Source of the DNA: 66-474 sp035281745 | GTDB lineage: Bacteria > Pseudomonadota > Gammaproteobacteria > Xanthomonadales > Rhodanobacteraceae | NCBI GenBank assembly: GCA_035281745.1 | Contig: DATEDI010000012.1 | Coordinates: 16,365-80,364 of the forward strand | Length of the DNA: 64,000 nucleotides | Direction: 5' to 3' | In this document: positions 34,170 to 43,038 of the stretch, piece by piece | Layout of the letters: each line of letters starts with the position of its first letter | How positions within the stretch are numbered: the stretch's first letter is position 1 | Made by a program: the position numbers and the translations under genes | The notes under the pieces: generated by a model | Database searches by the model: none | Told to the model about the DNA's origin: nothing | Seen by the model: the letters and a program-made list of their open reading frames with translations, nothing else

Positions 34170-36341
34170 TCAGCCCGCGACGTCGGCCAGCAGACGCTTG
34201 GCTTCGTCCTTCTGCGTCTGCGAACCTTCCTCGATCACTTCTTCGAGCATGGCGCGCGCGCCGACCGGGTCGCCCATGTCGAGATAGGCCCGCGCGAGAT
34301 CGAGTTTGGTGTCGACCGGATCATCGGCGAATTCCTGTTCCGGCTCGGCCTCCGTCGCCGCCGCCGGAGCACCGCTGGGCTGGGCCCTCCAAGCCTCCAT
34401 CACGGATTCGACATCGGGCTCCATGCGCACCGCTGCGACGGGTATCGCGGCGTGGTTCCCCGGGGATTCAGGCGCGGGTTCGACGGGTGCCCGCATTACC
34501 GTCGCATCTTCATCCGCCGGCTGGTGCAACGCGGCCATGCCGTAAGGATCATCGTGCACGGCCGCGGGCAACTCGAACAGGGGCAGGTGCGGCGCCAGCT
34601 CCTCGCCCATCGTCACGACTTCCTGCCATTCGTGACCGTTCGGGTCAGTGACATGTTCGCGCATCGCGGTGGCCGCGGCCACGAAACGTGCCTCGTCCTC
34701 CTGTCCGTAATAGAACCGGCACAGCGCGAGATGCACGGCAAGGTCTTCCGGGTGCTCCGCCACCTGCGCCTGCAAGACGGACTCATCCTCCGGCTCGACG
34801 ATTTGCGGGGCCACGTCGGCGGGATCGGGCAAGGGGCCGCGCGCGGCAAGCGGCGCTTCGCCGCCCCGCCGCTTGCGCAGCAGTCCGATCAGGATCAGTG
34901 CCAGTACGACCAACCCCGCGATCATCCACGTCAACGGACGTTGGTACCAAGGCGCGACCACCGAGGTTTTCGCGCCCGGCTTTGCTGCCGCCGGCGCGCT
35001 GGCCGGCACCGCCGACGTTGCAACCGGCGCTTTCGCCACCGGCTGCCCGGCACTGGTCGCTGGCACCGCCGGAGACGGCCCCGTGCCCGCTTGCACGTCG
35101 GCGAGCTTGCGCTGCAGTTCGGCGACCGTCGCATCCTTCATGCTCAGCAGCTTGTCGGATTTGTTGGAAATATCCTTCAAGCTACGCACCCGCGATTCGA
35201 GATCGGCATTGGACTGGTTGAGGCTAACCAGCGCGCCACGGTCGTTCTGCAGCTTTTGCTGCAGACCAGTGACGGTTTCGCTGCCGGTGCCGCCGGCCAC
35301 GCCGGGTCGATTGCGGGCACCGCTGCCTTCGCCGGTGGCGGGCACCAGCGACAGGTGATCGGAAGCGGGCGCCGATTTGCCGGGCTTGGGCGCCGCATTT
35401 GCGGCAGCCTCGGCCGCCGTGCCCTGCACTTCGGTTGCCGGATGCGGCCGCGCCGCGCGCCAGCTTTCGTACTGGCGATGCACCTCGGCGTTGGCCGCGG
35501 CCACGCTGGTCTGGTCGATCACGTCGCGGGTCGGGATGCGCAGGATCGCCCCGGCCTTCAGATCGTTGATGTTGTTCTTGAAAAATGCGTCGGGATTGGC
35601 GGCCTTGATCGCCACCATCAATTGATTGATGGTGACGCCCGAATTTCGGGTGGCATCCCTCGCGATGCCGTACAGCGTGTCGCCACGATGCACGTCGATG
35701 CTCGCGGGTGGATTGCCCGGCTGCGCGGCGGAAGGCACAGGCGCTGGTGCCGGTTGCGGCGCCGGAGGTGGCGTCGGCGGCGGAGCCGCGGATTTTTCGG
35801 CGGCCGGCGGTTGCGATGGGGGCCGGGGTTGCGGTGCAGGTTGTGCGAACGCCGACGACGGCGGCAACTGCGCCGGCTGCGCGGGTGGCGTCGCGGCGAC
35901 CGGAGCGCTCGCCACCGGCGCAGCCTGCACGCCCGGTGCCGGGGCCGCGATCACCGGGTTCAACAGCACCACGAACTCGCGCACCTGCTTGCCCTCGCGC
36001 GTGTTCACCTGCAGCAGGAAATCGAGATACGGATCGGTGATCGGCTGGGTACTGGTGACGAGAATCAGCTTCTGGCCGTTGTTGTCGGTGACGACGTGGA
36101 ACCGCAGCGTCTGGTCGGTTGGGGTCACCTGCAGCCCGGCGCGCGCGAAATCGTCTGCCGGCGCCAGCCCGACGCTCAGGCCTTCGAGTTCGGTGAGGTT
36201 CTTCGGATGCAGCGGGATCGCGGCGACCAGGGGCTGATTCAGCGCCGACTTGACCTGGATCTGGCCCAACTGCAGCGCCCATGCCGGCGCGGCGGCCGTG
36301 GCCAGCAACGCGGCACATGCAAGGCGGAGTTTCAAGTTCAT
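34170..36341 (-). CDS. fimV: FimV/HubP-family polar hub and pilus-assembly protein
   Basis: The 723-residue inner-membrane protein has a signal peptide (1-22), the FimV N-terminal domain (about 23-130; L-G-Q-I-Q-V-K-S-A-L-N-Q-P-L), a Pro/Ala-rich linker, a LysM domain (about 213-270; V-H-R-G-D-T-L-Y-G-I-A) and a coiled coil (about 340-410). A single membrane helix (near 475-495) and an acidic cytoplasmic part follow, ending in the FimV C-terminal TPR-like motif (D-L-A-R-A-Y-L-D-M-G-D). Relatives organise the cell pole and promote type IV pilus function and twitching. It lies between asd and truA as in other gammaproteobacteria. Confidence 0.93.
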   Translation of the reverse strand: MNLKLRLACAALLATAAAPAWALQLGQIQVKSALNQPLVAAIPLHPKNLTELEGLSVGLAPADDFARAGLQVTPTDQTLRFHVVTDNNGQKLILVTSTQPITDPYLDFLLQVNTREGKQVREFVVLLNPVIAAPAPGVQAAPVASAPVAATPPAQPAQLPPSSAFAQPAPQPRPPSQPPAAEKSAAPPPTPPPAPQPAPAPVPSAAQPGNPPASIDVHRGDTLYGIARDATRNSGVTINQLMVAIKAANPDAFFKNNINDLKAGAILRIPTRDVIDQTSVAAANAEVHRQYESWRAARPHPATEVQGTAAEAAANAAPKPGKSAPASDHLSLVPATGEGSGARNRPGVAGGTGSETVTGLQQKLQNDRGALVSLNQSNADLESRVRSLKDISNKSDKLLSMKDATVAELQRKLADVQAGTGPSPAVPATSAGQPVAKAPVATSAVPASAPAAAKPGAKTSVVAPWYQRPLTWMIAGLVVLALILIGLLRKRRGGEAPLAARGPLPDPADVAPQIVEPEDESVLQAQVAEHPEDLAVHLALCRFYYGQEDEARFVAAATAMREHVTDPNGHEWQEVVTMGEELAPHLPLFELPAAVHDDPYGMAALHQPADEDATVMRAPVEPAPESPGNHAAIPVAAVRMEPDVESVMEAWRAQPSGAPAAATEAEPEQEFADDPVDTKLDLARAYLDMGDPVGARAMLEEVIEEGSQTQKDEAKRLLADVAG

Positions 36342-36449
36342 GAAGCGGGACCCCCAGCGACGTGGAACGCGCCGGAGCTGCCCATCAAAAGGATGCCCCG
36401 CGCGAGCGCAAGGGTATTGCAGAAACCGCCAATCACCAAGCGGCTTTGG

Positions 36450-36776
36450 TCAATGATCGGCGGAAGCTGCGGATGCCGGCACGCCCGCGGCGTGAAGCTT
36501 CGCCTGCAGCGCGGCGATTTCCGCATCGCGCTGCTGCAACTGTTTTTGCTGCGCGGCACTGCGCTGTTCCATTTGCGTCACCTGCGCCTGCAATGCGTCG
36601 TTGTGCGAGCGCGCCGCCGCCAGCTTGGCGTCGACCTCCTTCACCTGGTTTTGCAGGTGGGCCGGAGACTTGGCGGAAGCGGATGGGGGCGGCGCGGCGA
36701 TCGCCATCGCCACGACGGAAGCACCGAAGCATGCGGCGCAAACCAGCATGCCCCGCAACAAGGTTTGACGCGTCAT
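36450..36776 (-). CDS. Small secreted coiled-coil protein, unknown function
   Basis: The 108-residue protein has an N-terminal hydrophobic signal or anchor (about 7-28), then a helical region rich in Gln, Ala and charged residues (about 42-95) with heptad-like spacing (V-K-E-V-D-A-K-L, L-Q-A-Q-V-T-Q-M-E). The end is Ala/Ser-rich. It lies between asd (24 bases upstream) and fimV. A periplasmic structural role beside FimV is possible but only by position. Confidence 0.65.
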   Translation of the reverse strand: MTRQTLLRGMLVCAACFGASVVAMAIAAPPPSASAKSPAHLQNQVKEVDAKLAAARSHNDALQAQVTQMEQRSAAQQKQLQQRDAEIAALQAKLHAAGVPASAASADH

Positions 36777-36800
36777 GTGGACCACCCCGCGGCTGTACGA

Positions 36801-37829
36801 TCAAAGGTATTCGCGGATCAGTATCTCCGCGATCTGCACCGCATTCAACGCCGCACCCTTGCGGATGTTGTCGGACACGATCCACAGATCCAGCCCGTTC
36901 GGGTGCGAGATGTCTTCGCGGATGCGACCGACGAACACCGGATCCTTGCCCGAGGCGTGACCCACCGGCGTCGGATAGCCGCCGGGCTTGCGTTCGTCGA
37001 CCACCACCACGCCGGGCGCGGCTTCCAGCAGTGCGCGCGCGGCGGCCGCATCGACCTTGTCGCGGGTCTCGATGTGCACCGCCTCGGAATGGCCGTAGAA
37101 CACCGGCACCCGCACGCAGGTGGGATTCACCTGGATCGCGTCGTCCTCGAGAATCTTGCGGGTTTCCCACACCATCTTCATTTCTTCCCTGGTGTAGCCG
37201 TTGTCGAGGAAGACGTCGATGTGCGGGATCACGTTGAACGCGATCTGGGCCGGGAACTTCTCGGCTTCAACGTCGTGGAAGTTCAAAAGGTCGGCGGTCT
37301 GTCGGGCCAATTCCTCCATGCCCGAACGCCCGGCGCCGGACACTGACTGGTACGTCGCCACGTTGATGCGTTCGATGCCCGCCGCACGATGGATCGGCGC
37401 CAGCGCCACCAGCATCTGCATGGTCGAGCAGTTGGGGTTGGCGATGATGTTGCGGGCGGTGTATTCGGCTATCGCATGCGGATTGACTTCACTGATCACC
37501 AGCGGCACGTCATCCACGTAGCGGTATTCCGAAGTGTTGTCGATCACCACCGCGCCTGCCGCGGCTGCGCGCGGCGCGTGTTCGCGGCTCACCGCCCCGC
37601 CCGCCGAGAAGAACGCGATGTCGATGCCGTCGAAGTCGTACTTCGCGAGATCGCGCACCATTACCTGCTTGCCGGCGAATTTGAGCGTGCTGCCAGCGGA
37701 ACGCTCGCTGGCCAGCGGCACGAACTCGCCGATCGGGAACTCCCGCGCTTCGAGGATGGACAACAAAGTCTCGCCTACCACACCAGTGGCGCCGATCATG
37801 GCGACGTTGTAATCGATCTTGCCTTTCAT
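36801..37829 (-). CDS. asd: Aspartate-semialdehyde dehydrogenase
   Basis: The 342-residue enzyme reduces aspartyl phosphate to the semialdehyde for lysine, diaminopimelate, threonine and methionine synthesis. The NADP-binding motif is G-A-T-G-V-V-G (13-19). The nucleophile is C134 in A-N-P-N-C-S-T, and Q-S-V-S-G-A-G and the basic V-P-V-F-Y-G-H-S segment are present. Its length and motifs suit the shorter (Gram-positive/archaeal-like) Asd type used by Xanthomonadales. Confidence 0.95.
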   Translation of the reverse strand: MKGKIDYNVAMIGATGVVGETLLSILEAREFPIGEFVPLASERSAGSTLKFAGKQVMVRDLAKYDFDGIDIAFFSAGGAVSREHAPRAAAAGAVVIDNTSEYRYVDDVPLVISEVNPHAIAEYTARNIIANPNCSTMQMLVALAPIHRAAGIERINVATYQSVSGAGRSGMEELARQTADLLNFHDVEAEKFPAQIAFNVIPHIDVFLDNGYTREEMKMVWETRKILEDDAIQVNPTCVRVPVFYGHSEAVHIETRDKVDAAAARALLEAAPGVVVVDERKPGGYPTPVGHASGKDPVFVGRIREDISHPNGLDLWIVSDNIRKGAALNAVQIAEILIREYL

Positions 37830-37833
37830 GGAT

Positions 37834-38223
37834 TCAATGGATGAGCGCGGGAAGAATTTCGTCGGCGATCCAGTAGTTGGTCAGCGCCAGGGCGAGCAGC
37901 GTTCCGAACCCCCACAACAGCCAACGCCTCTGCCGCCAGCGCGCACGATAGGCCGACGACTGCACCGGAATTTCGACCAGATACGCCGCGCAATAGCAAA
38001 TATTCGCGAAGACCGCCAACACCAGCACCGCAAGCAGACTCTCGAGGGTGATGCCGGCATGGATCCGCGCCCAATCGATCGCCGCCCACACCAGGACCAC
38101 CAAGGCAAGCGCCGCGTTGTAAACGATTCGCCGCGGTTCCCAGAAACGGATGGCATCGCTCAGCACATCGTGCAGGGAAGACTGCGCGGAATCGGAGGGC
38201 AAATCGTGCGATGGCGTTTTCAT
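37834..38223 (-). CDS. Hypothetical four-helix membrane protein
   Basis: The 129-residue protein has four hydrophobic segments (about 34-52, 58-77, 78-88 extended to 90, and 101-122), and basic residues (R-A-R-W-R-Q-R-R-W) before the last helix. It lies four bases upstream of asd and 37 bases after aroC, so it is co-transcribed. A similar small membrane protein preceding a sensor domain occurs in some histidine-kinase families, but no domain follows here. No function assigned. Confidence 0.65.
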   Translation of the reverse strand: MKTPSHDLPSDSAQSSLHDVLSDAIRFWEPRRIVYNAALALVVLVWAAIDWARIHAGITLESLLAVLVLAVFANICYCAAYLVEIPVQSSAYRARWRQRRWLLWGFGTLLALALTNYWIADEILPALIH

Positions 38224-38260
38224 GTTCGTCTCCGGGAACGCAAATCCGATTATCGCTCTT

Positions 38261-39370
38261 TCATCGTTGCGGGATGCGGGGGAATACCTCGCCGACGTCG
38301 CCGCATTGCGCCCGGTGTCTGAGCGCCTGATCCATCAGCACCAGCGCGACCATCGCTTCGGCGATCGGCGTGGCGCGAATGCCCACACACGGATCGTGGC
38401 GACCCCTGGTGCGAACCTCCGCTTCCTCGCCGGCGGTATTCACGCTGCGACCCGGCACCAGGATGCTGGAAGTCGGTTTCAGTGCAATCGACGCCCCGAC
38501 ATCCTGTCCCGACGAAATCCCGCCCAGTATGCCGCCAGCGTGATTGGACGTAAAGCCGTCCAAACTTATTTCGTCGCGGTGCTCGCTGCCCTTTTGGGCG
38601 ACGCTGGCGAAGCCCGCCCCGATCTCGACGCCCTTCACCGCATTGATCGACATCAGCGCCGACGCGAGTTCCGCATCCAGTTTTCCGTACACGGGTTCGC
38701 CCCAACCGGGCGGCACGCCAGTCGCGACCACGTTCACCCGCGCGCCGCAGGAATCGCCGGCCTTGCGCAGGGCGTTGATGCGCCGCTCCAGTTCGGGCAC
38801 TTGCCCGGCGACCGGCCAGAAGAACGGATTGCCTTCCACTACGTTGAAATCGACGACGGCATCTCCCGGCATGGCAGGCACGATGTCGTCCATTTGCGCG
38901 AGCCAGCCGTGCACCTCGATGCCGAATTTTTCCGCGAGCCATTTCTTCGCGATCACGGCCGCCGCCACCCGCATGGTGGTTTCGCGCGCCGAGGCGCGTC
39001 CGCCACCGCGCGGATCGCGGATACCGTATTTCTGCCAATAGGTGTAGTCGGCGTGGCCGGGCCGGAAAATCTGCGCAATCTCCGCGTAATCCTTCGAACG
39101 CGCGTCGCTGTTTCGGATCAACAGGGCGATGGGCGTGCCGGTAGTTTTGCCTTCGTAGACGCCCGACAGGATTTCCACCTTGTCGGATTCGTGCCGCTGC
39201 GAGGTGTAGCGCGATTTGCCGGTGGCGCGGCGCGCAAGGTCGCGCGCGAAATCTTCGGGCGCAATCGCGATGCCGGGCGGGCAACCGTCGACGACGCAAC
39301 CGATCGCTGGCCCGTGCGACTCGCCAAAGGTGGTGACGCTCAAGAGTTTGCCGAAGGTGTTGGAGGACAC
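38261..39370 (-). CDS. aroC: Chorismate synthase
   Basis: The 369-residue FMN-dependent enzyme makes chorismate from EPSP, the precursor for tryptophan genes nearby. Diagnostic motifs are G-E-S-H-G near the N-terminus, R-Y-T-S-Q-R-H-E-S-D, G-R-A-S-A-R-E-T and the C-terminal R-G-R-H-D-P-C. The GTG at 39370 gives S-S-N-T-F-G-K-L-L, matching the family start; in-frame sequence before it belongs to the gap after the GNAT gene. Confidence 0.96.
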   Translation of the reverse strand: MSSNTFGKLLSVTTFGESHGPAIGCVVDGCPPGIAIAPEDFARDLARRATGKSRYTSQRHESDKVEILSGVYEGKTTGTPIALLIRNSDARSKDYAEIAQIFRPGHADYTYWQKYGIRDPRGGGRASARETTMRVAAAVIAKKWLAEKFGIEVHGWLAQMDDIVPAMPGDAVVDFNVVEGNPFFWPVAGQVPELERRINALRKAGDSCGARVNVVATGVPPGWGEPVYGKLDAELASALMSINAVKGVEIGAGFASVAQKGSEHRDEISLDGFTSNHAGGILGGISSGQDVGASIALKPTSSILVPGRSVNTAGEEAEVRTRGRHDPCVGIRATPIAEAMVALVLMDQALRHRAQCGDVGEVFPRIPQR

Positions 39371-39404
39371 GCGCGCAAATCCATTGGGAACCGTCCCGGC
39401 AAGC

Positions 39405-39929
39405 TTAGCGGTCGCCGGGCTCGTCCGGTGCGGCCAGCCACTCGCTCGCCGCCAGTTCGAACACCACGTCGCCCGCCTGCGCATCGCGGCGGCGCAACCC
39501 CAATCCTTCCAGCAGCCGCATGCACATGAAATTGCGCGGATCGACCCGCGCGATCACGCGCTTCTTGCGCAGGCCGCCGAACACGAAATCCAGCATGACT
39601 TCCATCGCTTCGCGTGCGTAGCCGCAGCGCTGGTGCTCGGGCGCGAGGCTGATTCCCAGCTCCATCGCCCCGTCGTCCATGAAGTGCAGCCCGAGATCGC
39701 CGATCAGTTCGCCCGAATCGCGCAGCCGGATCGCGCGCTGCCACCAGGTGCCGGGCGTGTCGGGCGCGACGCCTTGCTGCGCATCAATGAACTTCGCGGC
39801 GTCGGCAACGGAAGCGGGCTTCCAGCCCTGGTGACGATTCACCGCGGGATCGCTGCGGTACGCGAACAGCGCTTCGGCATCTTCATCGCGAAGCGCATCC
39901 AACCGCAGGCGCGCGGTGACGACTTCCAC
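39405..39929 (-). CDS. GNAT acetyltransferase, RimJ/RimL type
   Basis: The 174-residue protein has the RimJ/L-type pattern: T-A-R-L-R-L-D-A-L at the start, L-G-I-S-L-A-P-E-H-Q-R-C-G-Y-A-R-E-A around the acetyl-CoA loop, and N-F-M-C-M-R-L-L-E-G-L-G-L. These enzymes acetylate protein N-termini or small amines. The GTG start is two bases after the prmB stop, so it is translationally coupled. The substrate is unknown. Confidence 0.85.
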   Translation of the reverse strand: MEVVTARLRLDALRDEDAEALFAYRSDPAVNRHQGWKPASVADAAKFIDAQQGVAPDTPGTWWQRAIRLRDSGELIGDLGLHFMDDGAMELGISLAPEHQRCGYAREAMEVMLDFVFGGLRKKRVIARVDPRNFMCMRLLEGLGLRRRDAQAGDVVFELAASEWLAAPDEPGDR

Positions 39930-39931
39930 GA

Positions 39932-40849
39932 TCAGCGCGTGTCCGCGGCGGCACGGATAACCGCCGCATGTTCATCGAGATCGTGTCGCTCCAGCGCAAA
40001 CACACCCATCGGTCCGACCTTGAACTCGATCCACACGAAGGGCACGTCGGGCAGCAGCGCACTCAAGGCGTGCTCGCTTTCGCCGACTTCGACGATCAGC
40101 AAGCCCTGGTCGGCCAGGTGCCGGGGCGCGTCGCGCAGGATGCGCAGCGCGATATCGAGCCCGTCCGCACCGGCGGTCAGCCCCAGTTTCGGTTCGTGCG
40201 CGTATTCGCCCGGCAGCGCGGCGTATTCGTCGTCGGTGACGTATGGCGGATTGGAAACGATCAGGTCGTAGCGCTCGCCCGACAAGCCGGAAAACAGGTC
40301 GGACCGGACCGCGCGCACCTGCTTGCCAAGCTGGTGCTGCGCGATGTTCTCGCGCGCCAGCGCCAGCGCGTCATCACTGAGATCGGCGATGTCCACGCGC
40401 CAGTGCGAATTGTGCGCCGCCATCGCGATGCCGATGCAGCCCGAACCGGTGCAAAGATCCAGCGCGCGTTCGACGTCGCGGCCGTCCAGCCACGGCGAAA
40501 ATCCGTCCTCGATCAGTTCCGCGATCGGCGAGCGCGGCACCAGCGCACGTGCATCGGATTTGAACGGCATGCCCGCGAACCAGGCCTCGCCGACCAGGTA
40601 CGCGACCGGCTCGCGGGTCTCGATGCGGCGATCGATCAGCGACAGCACGCGATTTTTTTCGATGGCGGTCACGCGCGCCCCAGCATAAGCCGGGGGCAGG
40701 TCGGGCGGGAGATGCAGGCACGACAACACCAGATGCGTCGCCTCGTCGATGGCATTGTCGTGGCTGTGTCCGAACGTCAACCCGGCCGCATTGAAGCGAC
40801 TGGCGGCGTAGCGGATCAGATCCACAATGGTCTGCAGTTCGTTCGTCAT
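39932..40849 (-). CDS. prmB: Ribosomal protein L3 glutamine methyltransferase PrmB
   Basis: The 305-residue S-adenosylmethionine-dependent enzyme methylates a glutamine of ribosomal protein L3. The cofactor motif D-L-C-T-G-S-G-C-I-G and the substrate-glutamine motif S-N-P-P-Y-V are present. The N-terminal extension and neighbouring aroC favour PrmB over PrmC. It is divergent from psd with a 55-bp gap. Confidence 0.93.
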   Translation of the reverse strand: MTNELQTIVDLIRYAASRFNAAGLTFGHSHDNAIDEATHLVLSCLHLPPDLPPAYAGARVTAIEKNRVLSLIDRRIETREPVAYLVGEAWFAGMPFKSDARALVPRSPIAELIEDGFSPWLDGRDVERALDLCTGSGCIGIAMAAHNSHWRVDIADLSDDALALARENIAQHQLGKQVRAVRSDLFSGLSGERYDLIVSNPPYVTDDEYAALPGEYAHEPKLGLTAGADGLDIALRILRDAPRHLADQGLLIVEVGESEHALSALLPDVPFVWIEFKVGPMGVFALERHDLDEHAAVIRAAADTR

Positions 40850-40904
40850 GGCGGCGCGCGCAAAGCGGGCAGTATAGATGTGGCTCTGCGGCTAAACTTG
40901 CCCG

Positions 40905-41738
40905 ATGCGTTTCTCGATTGTCCTTCAATATCTCGCGCCGCAGAAAACCCTCAGCCGCGTCGTGCGCGCCGCCGCCCGCTGGACCTGGCGGCCATGGAAG
41001 AACTTCCTGATCGGTCGCGTGGTGCGCGCCTACCGGGTGGACATGCGCGAAGCCGCGCAACCCGATCCGTATGCGTTCCTGAGCTTCAATGACTTTTTCA
41101 CCCGCGGACTGCGCGTGGGCGCGCGACGCGCCGAAGGCGACGCCGACACCATCGTCAGCCCCGCGGACGGACGCATCAGCCAGATCGGGCGCGTCGACGC
41201 CGGCCGCATCATGCAGGCCAAGGGTCGCAATTACACCGTCGCGGGTTTGCTGGCTGATCCGGAGGCCGCCGCGCGGTACCACGACGGCGCGTTCGCCACG
41301 GTCTATCTTTCGCCCAGCGACTACCACCGCGTGCACATGCCGCTGGACGGCGAACTCGTCGAAAGCGTGCACGTGCCAGGGCGCCTGTTCAGCGTTGCGC
41401 CCCATCCGGTCGCCGACATCCCGAACCTGTTCGCGCGCAACGAGCGGCTGGTCTGCCATTTCGAAAGCCCGCGCGGGCCGTTCGTGGTGGCCATGGTGGG
41501 CGCGATCCTGGTTTCCGGGATCACCACCGTCTGGGGCGGTCCGGTGGTGCCGCCGTATGCGCGCGACATCGTGCGCCGCGACTGGCGCGGCTGGGGCGTG
41601 CGGCTGACGCGCGGCGCGGAAATGGCGCGGTTCGAGATGGGCTCCACCGTAATCGTGCTGACGCCCTCGGGTCGACTCGACCCGGCGCTCCAACCCGAGT
41701 CGACGGTGCGGGTGGGTCAGCGGTTGGGGGATTTGTAG
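40905..41738 (+). CDS. psd: Phosphatidylserine decarboxylase proenzyme
   Basis: The 277-residue membrane-associated proenzyme self-cleaves to form the pyruvoyl group that decarboxylates phosphatidylserine to phosphatidylethanolamine. The cleavage motif is present as M-G-S-T (usually L-G-S-T) near residue 245. F-F-T-R, S-P-A-D-G and L-S-P-S-D-Y-H-R-V-H are also family hallmarks. The Leu-to-Met change before G-S-T is conservative. Confidence 0.95.
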   Translation: MRFSIVLQYLAPQKTLSRVVRAAARWTWRPWKNFLIGRVVRAYRVDMREAAQPDPYAFLSFNDFFTRGLRVGARRAEGDADTIVSPADGRISQIGRVDAGRIMQAKGRNYTVAGLLADPEAAARYHDGAFATVYLSPSDYHRVHMPLDGELVESVHVPGRLFSVAPHPVADIPNLFARNERLVCHFESPRGPFVVAMVGAILVSGITTVWGGPVVPPYARDIVRRDWRGWGVRLTRGAEMARFEMGSTVIVLTPSGRLDPALQPESTVRVGQRLGDL

Positions 41739-41791
41739 CCGGACCCCGATCAAGGCACAATCATCGCGTACAGGGGCAACGGCGTAGCCGC

Positions 41792-42259
41792 GTGAGGAAT
41801 CTGTCTTTGACCTCGCAACACCAGAAACCCGGGGACAACTACCTCCGTCGGCTTGTCACACGCGTCACCGCGATGGGGCGCCATGCCCGTCTGCGCCGTC
41901 AGCTCGGCGACATCGAGCATCGCAGCCTGGAATTGCCGCGCTCGTACCGCGAACAATTGGCCGACCTGATCGGCCGCGAGTGCGACAACGTGGCGCAGTG
42001 CGCCGATCCGGCGCAATACGGCATCCAGATCGAAGGCGGCGTGACGCAAAGCGGCCTCGACGTCGGCTATGACCGCGCGCGCTCGGACAATGTGCAGGTG
42101 CGCATGCGCGGCCTCGCCTTGTGGATCGCGCTGGTCTACCACGAGACGCGGGGCGCCAGCGCACCCGACATCGAGGATCTGCATCGCCACGTCCTGCGGA
42201 TCATGCGCGAACTGAAGGTGTTCTCCTCGCGGCTGGAATCTGGCGGGACCAGCGCTTGA
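41792..42259 (+). CDS. Hypothetical soluble helical protein upstream of a PP2C phosphatase
   Basis: The predicted 155-residue protein is soluble, Arg-rich and mostly helical, with no signal or membrane segment. I recognise no domain. Segments such as R-E-Q-L-A-D-L-I-G-R-E-C-D and R-H-V-L-R-I-M-R-E-L look like amphipathic helices. The start is uncertain (GTG 41792, or ATG 41876 which would remove 28 residues). It is followed 55 bases later by a PP2C phosphatase gene on the same strand, and the two may form a unit. Confidence 0.6.
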   Translation: MRNLSLTSQHQKPGDNYLRRLVTRVTAMGRHARLRRQLGDIEHRSLELPRSYREQLADLIGRECDNVAQCADPAQYGIQIEGGVTQSGLDVGYDRARSDNVQVRMRGLALWIALVYHETRGASAPDIEDLHRHVLRIMRELKVFSSRLESGGTSA

Positions 42260-42314
42260 CCACGCGCGACCGCCGCGCCGGCGCCGCCGGCCGGTACAGG
42301 GATGCATCGAGTTC

Positions 42315-43022
42315 ATGATCGAAGTCGGACACGCCAGCCACACCGGCCTGCGCCGCGCACTGAACGAGGACACTTACTGGGCCGATGCGGATCTCGGTCT
42401 GTTTCTCGTGATCGACGGCATGGGCGGCTACGGGCGCGGCGAAGTGGCGGCCGCGCTCGCGCGCGACACGCTGGTGGATGCCGGCCACGCCGACCGCGAC
42501 CTGGAAACAGCCATCCGCGGCACGGGTGGCGAAATCGCGAAGCTTGCGCGTCGCGCGTCCGGCAACGCCCCCACGGGCGCGGCACTCGCCTTGCTGAAGC
42601 TCGAGCGCGACCATTACGCCGCCGCCTGCATCGGCGACACCCGGATTTATCTATGGCGCTCCGGTACGTTGCAGCGGCTGTGTCTCCAGGACGCCGGGAC
42701 GGCACCAAACCCCGACGCGGGGGCCGAAGCCAATCCGAAGCCCGGCACGCCGCCGCCCAAGCGCAATCGCGCCACGCAGGCGCTCGGCATCACGCCGGCT
42801 GCGGAGCTGTGCGCCGCACCCGAACGGGGCCCGCTGGAACGGGGCGTGCAATTCCTGTTGTGCAGCGACGGCTTGAGCGAGGAACTGGTCGATGCCCGCA
42901 TCGCCGCGGTGCTGGCGCGCACCGACCTCGCCGCCCAGGAATGCGTGGATCATCTGCTGCTGGCCGCGCTGGACGCGGGCGGTCGCGACAACACCAGCAT
43001 CGTGCTGGTACGGATGGGTTGA
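42315..43022 (+). CDS. PP2C/SpoIIE-family serine/threonine protein phosphatase
   Basis: The 235-residue protein has the PP2C metal-binding motifs: N-E-D near the start (R-R-A-L-N-E-D), F-L-V-I-D-G-M-G-G-Y, C-I-G-D-T-R, L-C-S-D-G-L-S and a final G-G-R-D-N-T-S. An Ala/Pro-rich insertion of about 35 residues (about 127-165) interrupts the fold between the G-D-T and C-S-D motifs. The partner kinase is not in the window. It follows the hypothetical protein gene and ends close to convergent dnaQ. Confidence 0.88.
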   Translation: MIEVGHASHTGLRRALNEDTYWADADLGLFLVIDGMGGYGRGEVAAALARDTLVDAGHADRDLETAIRGTGGEIAKLARRASGNAPTGAALALLKLERDHYAAACIGDTRIYLWRSGTLQRLCLQDAGTAPNPDAGAEANPKPGTPPPKRNRATQALGITPAAELCAAPERGPLERGVQFLLCSDGLSEELVDARIAAVLARTDLAAQECVDHLLLAALDAGGRDNTSIVLVRMG

Positions 43023-43038
43023 CGGGTCGAAGCGCGGC

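Noticed and set aside
33741..37346. Very long plus-strand open frame of about 1,200 codons antisense to truA, fimV and asd
   Set aside because: It is antisense to well-supported genes. The translation is rich in Arg and His, as expected for shadows of high-GC codons, and matches no family I recognise.
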